A stretch of 64,000 bases of DNA, taken from Chitinophagales bacterium (GTDB taxonomy: Bacteria; Bacteroidota; Bacteroidia; Chitinophagales; CAIOSU01). Below, one piece after another: positions 1-6,985 of this stretch. Positions within the stretch are counted from its first letter, which is position 1. Every line of letters begins with the position of its first letter. The notes under the pieces are model-generated. The model did not search any database. It saw nothing but the letters and a program-made list of their open reading frames with translations, and was not told the origin of the DNA. Both the position numbers and the translations under genes were made by a program. Location: assembly GCA_018401955.1 (NCBI GenBank), contig JAGYJT010000013.1, positions 1-64,000 on the forward strand, read 5' to 3'.

Positions 1-351
1 GCCCTCAAGGGTTTCTTTTATCAGTGCAGCATCAATAGGCGCCACATGGTCTTGAAACTTTTCGAATTCATCTATCAGCTCCTGTGGCAATAAATCGGGC
101 CTATTGCTGGCTATTTGCCCAAACTTGATGTAGGATGTGCCAAGCTCTTCAAAAGCCAAACGCAAGCGCTCAAATCTACTGAAATCGAACACCGACTGCC
201 CTTCGCGGGTGGGTACCCATTTCTCGTTTTTGGGCACTAGCTTACTAAAGTAGGTATGCGATACAAAATCGGCAAAACCATACTTAAGCAATATGCTTAA
301 TACCTGGCGGTAGCGTTTGGTGTGTTTAAATGGCGATTCTGTTAGGTCCAT
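1..351 (-). CDS. ABC1/UbiB (AarF) family protein kinase-like protein, N-terminal part
   Basis: The gene begins with ATG at 351 and runs off the left edge, leaving 117 codons. Residues about 70-105 carry the family signature near the start of the ABC1 domain, with GTSYIKFGQIASNRPDLLP followed by an ELIDEFEKFQDHV stretch; in the family this reads as GPTYIKFGQxxSTRPDLLP. ABC1/UbiB proteins are atypical kinase-like ATPases linked to isoprenoid quinone biosynthesis or lipid homeostasis, usually membrane associated. The catalytic core lies outside the window, so activity cannot be judged. It is the first gene of a minus-strand unit, with tRNA-Arg upstream on the same strand. The family call is firm; the exact role is inference. 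Confidence 0.85.
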   Translation of the reverse strand, partial: MDLTESPFKHTKRYRQVLSILLKYGFADFVSHTYFSKLVPKNEKWVPTREGQSVFDFSRFERLRLAFEELGTSYIKFGQIASNRPDLLPQELIDEFEKFQDHVAPIDAALIKETLEG

Positions 352-511
352 CAATAGCGGTTGATACTGCTAAGGTACAAATAATAAAAAACTAGAAATG
401 TTGAGATATATCAGGCTATGGATAGATTTTAGTTGGGTTTTGAGCAGCTAGGCTATTCGTTCACTAAAAACAAAACCCCACCAAATTGGCAGGGCTTTAA
501 ACGATAAGTTA

Positions 512-543
512 CCAATCAACCAATAACTAGTTAACCGATAACC
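512..543. repeat. Dispersed GGTTAT-type intergenic repeat, copy 1 (inverted)
   Basis: Read on the minus strand this 32-base segment starts ggttatcggttaactagtta and resembles two other intergenic copies at 9176-9207 and 24103-24134. It lies just downstream of the 3' end of tRNA-Arg. The function is unknown. Confidence 0.5.
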
Positions 544-552
544 AAGAAGAAG

Positions 553-625
553 TGACCTTGAAGGGACTCGAACCCCCAACCTACAGAACCGGAATCTGTC
601 ATTCTATCCATTGAACTACAAGGCC
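553..625 (-). tRNA. tRNA-Arg (anticodon CCG)
   Basis: The minus strand folds into a full cloverleaf of 73 bases. The acceptor stem pairs GGCCTTG with CAAGGTC (one G-U), the discriminator is A, the anticodon stem ACAGA/TCTGT encloses the loop TTCCGGT, which gives anticodon CCG for the CGG codon, and the T loop contains TTCGAGT. CCA is not encoded. A promoter-like TAATTTTG lies 17 bases upstream. Confidence 0.95.
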
Positions 626-642
626 AGTATTATTCAATGCTG

Positions 643-650
643 CAAAATTA
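643..650 (-). promoter_or_regulatory. Candidate -7 box for tRNA-Arg
   Basis: Minus-strand TAATTTTG matches the Bacteroidota -7 consensus TAnnTTTG and ends 17 bases before the tRNA. I find no good TTG element at the usual distance upstream, so the call rests on the -7 box only. Confidence 0.4.
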
Positions 651-715
651 ATACCTTTTGCACTGAATATTGTAGCTATAGTTGAATAGTTTTGCAGCAA
701 ACTAAAACTACTGCC

Positions 716-1243
716 ATGGCACGCGCTAAAACCCCTAAAGAATCAGAGACCATTATGACCGAGATAGTGTTGCCCAACGACACTAACGCGCTGCATAACC
801 TTAGGGGTGGTAAAATTTTGCACTGGATGGATATTGCCTCGGCTATTGCCGCTGGTCGCCATGCTGAAGCAGTGGTAGTAACGGCTTCCGTTGATTCGGT
901 TTCGTTTGAGAACCCGATTAAACTGGGCGATGTAATAACCATTAAAGCCACGGTTACCCGCGCGTTTAAAACTTCCATTGAGACTTATATTGAGGTTTCT
1001 GCGGAAAACCTGCCTAGCAAAACGCACTACAAGTGCAACACTGCCTATTATACTTTTGTGGCCTTGGATAGCAACGGCAAGCCTAAAATTGCACCCCAAG
1101 TAGAACCCGAAACGCCTGAGCAGCAAGAAAAATTTGAAGGTGCCATGCGCCGCCGCGAGCTGCGCTTGGTGCTGGCCGGCCGCATGAAGCCTGCCGATGC
1201 AAAAGAAATACAGAGCCTATTTGCTAATTTGGATAAAGCCTAG
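716..1243 (+). CDS. Hotdog-fold acyl-CoA thioesterase
   Basis: The protein has 175 residues from ATG at 716; an in-frame TTG at 692 exists but the ATG gives the usual family N-terminus. The acyl-CoA thioesterase (YciA/BACH-like) signature is clear: an N-terminal strand MTEIVLPNDTNALHNLRGG, then RGGKILHWMDIASAIAA, where the Asp after the Trp-Met lies on the central hotdog helix, and later SVSFENPIKLGDVITIKA, typical of the substrate-channel strand. Such enzymes hydrolyse acyl-CoA to free acid and CoA in the cytoplasm as hexamers. The C-terminal 45 residues are charged and lie outside the hotdog core. The gene stands alone between tRNA-Arg and a DUF3050 gene. Chain-length preference cannot be told from sequence. 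Confidence 0.88.
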   Translation: MARAKTPKESETIMTEIVLPNDTNALHNLRGGKILHWMDIASAIAAGRHAEAVVVTASVDSVSFENPIKLGDVITIKATVTRAFKTSIETYIEVSAENLPSKTHYKCNTAYYTFVALDSNGKPKIAPQVEPETPEQQEKFEGAMRRRELRLVLAGRMKPADAKEIQSLFANLDKA

Positions 1244-1304
1244 TCGGCTTCAAACATTTTTAAGCTTTTCCTTGTTTCGTAGTAGTCATCTTTAATATTG
1301 AGCT

Positions 1305-2114
1305 ATGAACCAGTTTATCCAGAATTTGAATGCCCAAATTGAGCCTTTGCGCCAGCAGATTATCAAACACGAATTGTACCAGCATATTGACGATTTGCCA
1401 AGCTTGCGCATATTTATGAAACATCATGTATTTGCGGTATGGGATTTTATGTCATTGTTAAAAACGCTGCAAAATAATTTAACCTGCACTAAGGCTCCTT
1501 GGTTTCCGGTGGGTAATGCAGGTACCCGTTTTTTGATAAATGAAATTGTGGTAGGCGAAGAGTCGGATGTAGACCCAGAGGGGAATAGGATTAGCCACTA
1601 TGAGCTATATTTGCAGGCCATGAAGCAAAGTGGTGCCGATGTAAGCCAGATTAGTGCTTTTGTAACGGAATTGGCGGAAACGGGAAGTTTTGAGCTAGCC
1701 TATAATAAGGCAAAGGTTTTGACAACGGTGAAAGAATTTGTTGATTATACATTTAACATAATTGATGAGAATAAAGCCCACGTGCAAGCAGCTGTTTTTA
1801 CTTTTGGTAGAGAAGATTTGATACCGAGTATGTTTATTTCGTTAGTAAATGATTTAAGCGGCAGGTTGCCAGAGCGCGTTACGTTGTATAAATACTATCT
1901 CGATAGGCATATTGAAATTGATGGCGACCACCATAGCCATCTTGCGATGGAAATGACTGCTACTCTGTGTGGCGATAGCGGAGAGTATTGGAAAGAAGCG
2001 GAGGATGCAGTTTATTTGGCGCTTCAAAAGCGTTTAAGCCTATGGGATGGAGCTTTGGCAGAGATAAAAAGCCTCAAGGCAGCAAATCGCCGTTCATCAA
2101 TTGCCACTTTTTAA
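1305..2114 (+). CDS. DUF3050 family protein (haem-oxygenase-like fold)
   Basis: A protein of 269 residues with no signal peptide or membrane segment. Its start (LNAQIEPLRQQIIKHELYQH) and the segment FMKHHVFAVWDFMSLLKTLQ match the DUF3050 family, an all-helical group placed in the haem-oxygenase-like superfamily. Further features are an NEIVVGEESD stretch, an HYELYLQAM helix, and a late cluster of histidines (DGDHHSHLAMEM) that could bind metal. Several members of this superfamily are di-iron oxidases, but no member of this exact family is known to me with an assigned reaction, so function is left open. The gene ends three bases before a convergent lipoprotein gene. Confidence 0.8.
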   Translation: MNQFIQNLNAQIEPLRQQIIKHELYQHIDDLPSLRIFMKHHVFAVWDFMSLLKTLQNNLTCTKAPWFPVGNAGTRFLINEIVVGEESDVDPEGNRISHYELYLQAMKQSGADVSQISAFVTELAETGSFELAYNKAKVLTTVKEFVDYTFNIIDENKAHVQAAVFTFGREDLIPSMFISLVNDLSGRLPERVTLYKYYLDRHIEIDGDHHSHLAMEMTATLCGDSGEYWKEAEDAVYLALQKRLSLWDGALAEIKSLKAANRRSSIATF

Positions 2115-2117
2115 CCC

Positions 2118-2663
2118 CTACCTACAAATATCGTCCAAGGTATTAGCTGTGCGAGGCTTTAATACCCTCGATGGCAAGAAACAAGTACTAATATTGCCCG
2201 GGCAGTAACCTACCTCTTTGAGCAAACAAACAGCGCCATTGTATTCAAGCGTATCGCCATTGGTGAGCAATAGTTGCACCCAATAGGTATATACCCCGTT
2301 TACAACCTGCGTTCCCAACGAATCTTTTTTACCGTTCCAAAGGCTGGTGTATCCAGAGTCGATGGGTTGGTTTAATAGTGCGTTCAGGGTATCGGTACCC
2401 TCAAGCACGGCGCTGTTTATTTCGGCGGTAAAGTTGCTGTATATATTAAATTCCGTTTCTTGGCTATCGCGGGCAGGCAAAAACAGGTTGGGGATGTAAA
2501 AGGTATCGGTGCCGCTAACTTCCAGCACTGCCTCGGTGCGGCAGCATTGGTTAATGTTGCTGTAGGCAATGCTCCCAGCGTATGGGTCTTCTTCTTTGGC
2601 ACAAGAGGCCATTAGTGAGAGGGTAAGCAGTGCTAAAAAGCCTTTTTGTATGTAGTTTGTCAT
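2118..2663 (-). CDS. Lipoprotein with gliding-motility-type C-terminal domain
   Basis: A protein of 181 residues. The N-terminus is a lipoprotein signal peptide with a lipobox ending in MASC at about residues 18-21, followed by AKEED. Residues about 55-150 resemble the C-terminal domain found on Bacteroidota gliding and secreted proteins (TIGR04131 type): FYIPNLFLPARDSQETEF corresponds to the usual VPNAFTPNGDGxND strand, and LWNGKKDSLGTQVVNGVYTY to the WDGxxxGxxVPxGVYxY strand. A short Cys-containing tail follows. In T9SS substrates that domain normally directs secretion; here it follows a lipobox, so the protein may simply reuse the fold on the cell surface or in the periplasm. No partner is evident nearby. 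Confidence 0.7.
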   Translation of the reverse strand: MTNYIQKGFLALLTLSLMASCAKEEDPYAGSIAYSNINQCCRTEAVLEVSGTDTFYIPNLFLPARDSQETEFNIYSNFTAEINSAVLEGTDTLNALLNQPIDSGYTSLWNGKKDSLGTQVVNGVYTYWVQLLLTNGDTLEYNGAVCLLKEVGYCPGNISTCFLPSRVLKPRTANTLDDICR

Positions 2664-2720
2664 CAGGTGCTAAATTAGATGATAAATATCAGTTTAGCAC
2701 TTTTTGCCTGCATAGGATTG

Positions 2721-2728
2721 TACCTTTG
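2721..2728 (+). promoter_or_regulatory. -7 box directly before the truncated haemoglobin start
   Basis: TACCTTTG matches TAnnTTTG exactly and ends four bases before the ATG at 2733. Transcription would begin at or beside the start codon. A TTTTTG tract lies 14 bases upstream, shorter than the usual spacing. Confidence 0.5.
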
Positions 2729-2732
2729 CTGC

Positions 2733-3137
2733 ATGGATACCCCAAAAAGAACCATTGAAACCCGAGAAGATGTGAGCCACTTAGTGCGTAGTTTTTATGC
2801 CAAAGTGCGAGAGGATGATTTTATCGGCTACTTTTTCAACGAAACCATTACCGACTGGGAGCACCATTTGGAAAAGCTCACCGATTTTTGGCAGGGCAAC
2901 CTGTTGGGCATACCTGGCTACAAAGGCCGCCCGCCCATGGAGCACATTAAGCTTGACTATGCCTATGGCCATACCATTACACCTGCGCACTTTGGCCAAT
3001 GGCTCAACTTGTGGATTAATACGTTGGATGAAAACTTTGAAGGCCCTAAAGTTGATTTAGCCAAAGACAAGGCCCGCCAGTTGGCCGAGTTTTTTACGCT
3101 GAGGATTTATCAGGCTAGGCCGCAGCCTCAACCTTAA
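2733..3137 (+). CDS. Group III truncated haemoglobin
   Basis: A protein of 134 residues from ATG at 2733; an upstream in-frame start at 2679 would put the promoter inside the gene. The sequence follows the group III (trHbP) pattern: EDVSHLVRSFYAKVREDDFIGYFF in the A-B/C region, then a distal segment WEHHLEKLTDFWQGNLLG, a YKGRPPMEHIKLD turn, and HFGQWLNLWINTLDENFEGP, where the His of HFGQWL is the expected proximal haem ligand. These proteins bind O2, NO or peroxide-type ligands in the cytoplasm; a role in microaerobic or nitrosative stress is known for relatives but not shown here. It stands alone. Confidence 0.9.
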   Translation: MDTPKRTIETREDVSHLVRSFYAKVREDDFIGYFFNETITDWEHHLEKLTDFWQGNLLGIPGYKGRPPMEHIKLDYAYGHTITPAHFGQWLNLWINTLDENFEGPKVDLAKDKARQLAEFFTLRIYQARPQPQP

Positions 3138-3173
3138 CTCATTTTTAGGGTGAATAACCCTATAGCGTTTTAC

Positions 3174-3198
3174 AATTGACAAAAGTTATTTGCTTATG
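3174..3198 (+). repeat. 25-base direct repeat, left copy
   Basis: Bases 3174-3198 are identical to 4002-4026, and both copies are preceded by tatagcg some 6-7 bases earlier. The two copies bracket the broken propeller gene. They may be a shared promoter-proximal element or duplicated coding sequence. Confidence 0.85.
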
Positions 3199-3202
3199 AA
3201 GG

Positions 3203-3970
3203 ATGTAGAAATACTGACATAGAAAGTGGCAAAGTTGTTTCAGCATTTGAAACCATTTTGATTTTGGAGAACCGAATGACCATTAGTAATGATGGAAAAA
3301 CTTGTATTTGTGGTTGTTGGGAGCGTTATGGAATAGCAGCATGATACCAAACGGGCAAGGTACTTTAGCGAAAAGATCTGAAAAAGTTCAGCGGATGAAA
3401 ATATTATTGGGTGATCGAGTTTTGTTTGCTCAATTTGAAAGGGTGCTAGTGGCTTTAGATATTAATACGGGGCAAGACGTTAAGAAACTTAATGGAGTTG
3501 GTTATTATTTTGAAAGCCAGTTTTCAATTAGGGCATATGGCAATATGAACCTTCGTTTGTTTCAAGAAGAAATACAAACCATTTGCCAAAATAATAAATT
3601 CTTTGCATTTAGATGTAGCATTTCACCAGATGCCATACTAATATCAGCGCGAGGGGCAACGAGTTGTTATAATATCGGGGCGATACCAGGTGGAGTATTG
3701 CTGTCGAAGGAGATGAGCGTTTTCTTAGTTTGGTGTATAATGAAAAGCTGGGCCATGTTTATATGTGTTACAAGGCCTAATGGTCATTAGGCCAATAGAA
3801 AGCTTGCTATTAACCCGGATAATGGTAGTGTCGAAGAATTGTTTGGGAAATGGAAATTGAATGCAAATTTGCCTTAAAAGGTCAAGTATTGGTTTCGTCA
3901 GCAACGAGATAATCAACATCAATACGGGGCAAGTTACAGGTTGGATATAGAACCCATCTGGTACATAATG
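3203..3970 (+). pseudogene. Broken PQQ/WD-like beta-propeller gene (decayed or mis-sequenced)
   Basis: No single frame is open, but joining frames restores one protein of about 250 residues. Recognisable pieces in order are DIESGKVVSAFET, TISNDGKTCICG, AYDTKTGKVLWRKDL (after repairing missing bases), LVALDINTGQDVKKL, DTRWSIAVEGDERFLSLVYN, INPDNGSVEELFG and INTGQVTGW. The recurring D-x-x-TGK/Q turn followed by a hydrophobic strand is that of PQQ-binding-like or WD40 propellers. Most breaks are single-base losses in short homopolymers, for example after acc-aaa near 3350 and at ttc-ag near 3390. The neighbouring cstB-like gene is broken the same way, so local sequence error is as likely as true decay. 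No N-terminal signal can be defined. Confidence 0.65.
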
Positions 3971-4001
3971 CGTTCTATTGTGCATTGCTTATAGCGCTCA
4001 T

Positions 4002-4026
4002 AATTGACAAAAGTTATTTGCTTATG
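4002..4026 (+). repeat. 25-base direct repeat, right copy
   Basis: Perfect copy of 3174-3198, lying 77 bases upstream of the cstB-like start. It is followed by a CCTAA-N8-TTAGG inverted repeat (4030-4047) that could be an operator; that last point is only a suggestion from symmetry. Confidence 0.85.
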
Positions 4027-4060
4027 TAACCTAAGTTACGGTTTAGGCAATTTTGGCTTG

Positions 4061-4068
4061 TACATTTG
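4061..4068 (+). promoter_or_regulatory. Candidate -7 box of the cstB-like gene
   Basis: TACATTTG matches TAnnTTTG exactly and ends 34 bases before the ATG at 4103. No clear TTG lies at 17-23 bases upstream; a CCTAA/TTAGG inverted repeat occupies that position. Confidence 0.45.
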
Positions 4069-4102
4069 TGTAGTTATCTGAAATAACCTAAAAACATACA
4101 CA

Positions 4103-5525
4103 ATGAAAGTTCAACAAATTTATACCGGTTGTTTTGGCACAAGGTGCCTATTATATTAAGGAGCAACGGCGAAGCCACCATTATTGACCATTGCGCGAAG
4201 TGCAGCCATATATTGATATGGCCAACGAGCGTGGCGCCAAGATTAAGTACGTTTTCGAAACCCACTTCCATGCCGATTTTGTAAGCGGTCACCAAGACCT
4301 AGCTGCTAAAACAGGTGCAACCATTGTATTTGGCCCTACCAAAATGGAAACCGGGTTCGAGGCTTTGATTGCTACCGACGAGCAAGAGTTTAAAGTGGGC
4401 AATGCCACCGTAAAACTATTGCACACCCCAGGCCATACCTTAGAGAGTAGCTGCTATTTGCTAATAAACGAAGATGGTAAGGAAGAAGCCATTTTTACTG
4501 GCGATACCTTGTTTATTGGCGATGTAGGTCGCCCAGACCTTGCGCAAAAAGTAATAAAAGACCTTACGCCTGAGATGTTGGCGGGGCACTTGTACGATTC
4601 GTTGCACAACAAAATCATGCCTTTGGCCGACGATTTGATTGTGTACCCGGCGCACGGTAAAGGCAGCGCTTGTGGTAAAATGATGAGCGCCGAAACCAGT
4701 GATACGCTTGGCAACCAAAAGAAGGTAAACTATGCCTTAAACCCTCAGCTATCCAAAGAAGAGTTTATTGCTGAGATATTGAACGGCCTTACCCCACCGC
4801 CAAGCTATTTCCCGCAAAACGTGTTGATGAACATACAAGGTTATGCGGGGGTAGATGAAGTGGTAAGCCACGGTAGCAAACCGCTTGAGGTTGACCAGTT
4901 TGCTACAATTGCTGAAGACACCGATGTAATGGTATTGGATACCCGCAAAGCCGATGAATATGCAAGCAGTTTTATACCTGGTGCTATAAATGTAGGTTTG
5001 GATGGTGACTTTGCCGTGTGGGTAGGTACGGTGCTAAAAGATGTAAACCAAAAATTGGTATTTGTTGCTGAAGAGGGTAGGGAAGAGGAAGTAGCAGTAA
5101 GGTTGGCCCGTATCGGTTTCGATAGTGCTTTGGGTTACTTAAAAGGTGGCATGGATGCTTGGGTTGCAGCCAATTATCCTACCGATAGTATCCAATCGTT
5201 GACGGTTGACGTGTTTAACCAAAAGTTTAATACCGAAACAGATACCGTATTGGATGTGCGCAGGAAAAGCGAATACGAAAGCGAACATGTAATTGGAGCT
5301 ATTAACGCACCGCTTGACTATTTTGATGAAAACTTAGCCACGGTGCCTAAAGATAAAACTACCTATGTGCATTGTGCGGGTGGATACCGTTCCATGATTT
5401 TTGCATCACTTGCCAAAGCCAAAGGCTATAACAATTTGATTAATGTTGAAGGTGGTTTTAAGGCCATTAAAGAAAACGGTAAAATAGAAGTATCGGCTTA
5501 CGTTTGTCCTACAACTTTGTTGTAA
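4103..5525 (+). CDS. CstB-like persulfide dioxygenase-sulfurtransferase (MBL + two rhodanese modules), 5' end frameshifted
   Basis: From the ATG at 4103 the protein starts MKVQQIYTG, but an extra t near 4132, an extra g near 4163 and a missing c near 4190 break the frame; from 4191 it is open for 444 residues. The metallo-beta-lactamase domain has THFHADFVSGH (Phe replaces the last His of HxHxDH), HTPGHTLESSCY and GDTLFIGDVGRPDL, as in ETHE1-type persulfide dioxygenases. Two rhodanese modules follow. The first lacks a catalytic Cys (VAEEGREEE), the second has YVHCAGGYRS with the active Cys. MBL, pseudo-rhodanese, rhodanese is the layout of CstB, which oxidises glutathione- or thiol-persulfides and yields thiosulfate. 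Bacillithiol is the probable thiol here, since bshB1 is in the window. A terminator follows. The indels are probably sequence errors. Confidence 0.82.
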
Positions 5526-5554
5526 ACACCTACGAGCTGTATAGAGCTATGTAT

Positions 5555-5589
5555 GCATGGTGGTCAATTGGGCCACCATGCTTTTTTTT
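5555..5589 (+). terminator. Rho-independent terminator after the cstB-like gene
   Basis: GCATGGTGG pairs with CCACCATGC over a nine-base loop and is followed by eight T. Confidence 0.9.
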
Positions 5590-5708
5590 GCCAAAAAATG
5601 GCGAGTTAACAATAAATAGGTGGGCAGTGCGACTTATTTTTATGGCGAGCAACTATTTTGCCTCAAACAGCGTATTGTATATAGCTGATAATCAAAAATT
5701 TCATTGCA

Positions 5709-6362
5709 TTGGTAAAACGACCGGTAATACAAAGTTTTAAAGAGGAGTTGCTTAACAGCATTACCCACGGCCTAGGCTTTTTGCTGAGCGTTGCCGGGCT
5801 GCTTACGTTGGTAATATTGGCCTATGAAAATGGCAATGCTTTACAAATATCAAGTGTAGCTGTTTTTGGTGCCAGCCTTACCATTTTATATGGTGCATCA
5901 ACACTTTACCATATGGTAAAACCGGGTACGGCCAAAAAATACCTGCGCATATTTGATCATGCAGCTATTTATGTATTAATAGCAGGCTCCTACACGCCAT
6001 TTGCGCTTATTAACTTGCGCGATCATGGTGGGCTTCCCATCTTTTTCATATTGTGGGGTATTACCATAGCGGGCATCATCTTTAAGTTTTTCTTTGTTGG
6101 CAAATTTAATGTGCTATCCACCATACTATACTTGCTTATGGGTTGGATGGCCGTATTTGTTTATGAGCCCATGTTAGAGCTTTTGCCCTTCAATGGTTTG
6201 GTGCTGCTTGTTGCTGGTGGCTTAAGCTACAGCATAGGCACTATTTTCTTCCTTTGGGATAGGTTGCCTTTCAATCATGCTATTTGGCACATGTTTGTGC
6301 TGGGTGGCAGTGTTTGCCACTTTATGGCCGTTTATTATTCTTGCTTGCCCCAGCAATGCTAA
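5709..6362 (+). CDS. Haemolysin III / PAQR family membrane protein
   Basis: A protein of 217 residues with about seven membrane helices. The family signatures are all present: EELLNSITHGLGFLLS at residues 11-26, ILYGASTLYHM at about 59-69, FDHAAIYVLIAGSYTPF at about 81-97, and a final NHAIWHMFVLGGSVCHF. The conserved His, Ser and Asp positions make up the putative metal site of the haemolysin III/PAQR group, which is related to adiponectin receptors. No ATG lies in a suitable place; TTG at 5709 is used, giving MVKRPVIQSF. The biological role in bacteria is poorly defined. A small exported-protein gene follows 50 bases downstream. Confidence 0.87.
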   Translation: MVKRPVIQSFKEELLNSITHGLGFLLSVAGLLTLVILAYENGNALQISSVAVFGASLTILYGASTLYHMVKPGTAKKYLRIFDHAAIYVLIAGSYTPFALINLRDHGGLPIFFILWGITIAGIIFKFFFVGKFNVLSTILYLLMGWMAVFVYEPMLELLPFNGLVLLVAGGLSYSIGTIFFLWDRLPFNHAIWHMFVLGGSVCHFMAVYYSCLPQQC

Positions 6363-6412
6363 TGGTTGGAACGCTTTTTGGTTAGTCGAGTATCTAACCA
6401 ATAACCATACAC

Positions 6413-6901
6413 ATGCGCACCCTATTATTTATGCTGTTTGCACTGTCGGGCACGGCAACCCTTGTAGCCCAAGATGTTAAGCCCATTACCACCGATGCTT
6501 TTTTGAATGAACCCTTTGGTTTTGAGGAGACTATTACTAAACTTACCTTGTTTAGTGGCCTAAAGTTTAAAGTTACCAGAGAGCCAGTCGCCAACATCCA
6601 CAACCCTGAAGTAGTAGATACAGTTTACCACTTGAAAAAGGGTAAAAATACTATTGATGTTTACAAGGGTAATGGTAAAATGTTTGTTTATCAGGCTTTT
6701 TTGAAAAGCAAGAAGTTAAACATGGCCAATGGTATCCATCCTGGTATTACCCGCGAAGTGTTTTATAGCAGTTTAAAGGGAGCTAAAGACTTGGGGACGA
6801 ATGTCCACAAAATCCACAATAGTGAGAAAACAGCCACGGCAACTGTTAATTTTAAGCGCGATAGGGTAAAAAGCATCCTACTGGAATATAGCGTTGATTA
6901 A
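6413..6901 (+). CDS. Exported protein of unknown function
   Basis: A protein of 162 residues. Residues 1-20 form a signal peptide ending in TLVAQ with cleavage likely before DVKP. The mature part is about 142 residues, basic and rich in Lys and Thr, with no cysteine and no membrane segment; it contains FGFEETITKLTLFSGLKFKV and a YHLKKGKNTIDVYKGNGKMF strand pattern that suggests a beta-rich fold. I do not recognise the family. It lies between the haemolysin III gene and a secreted metalloprotease, both on the same strand, but nothing ties it to either functionally. Confidence 0.7.
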   Translation: MRTLLFMLFALSGTATLVAQDVKPITTDAFLNEPFGFEETITKLTLFSGLKFKVTREPVANIHNPEVVDTVYHLKKGKNTIDVYKGNGKMFVYQAFLKSKKLNMANGIHPGITREVFYSSLKGAKDLGTNVHKIHNSEKTATATVNFKRDRVKSILLEYSVD

Positions 6902-6985
6902 ATGGTTATTTTCTACATTCGATGAAAGGTTTTGGCATCAACGGCTTTTTGTGATATTTTAGCCAACCAATTAACCTCCTCTTAA

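Noticed and set aside
692-715. In-frame TTG start eight codons upstream of the thioesterase ATG
   Set aside because: The ATG at 716 gives the normal family N-terminus and the extra residues have no likeness to the family.
3302-3790. Open frame of 162 codons taken as an independent gene
   Set aside because: Only its middle part fits a propeller; the beginning and end are out-of-frame translations of the broken gene that spans 3203-3970.
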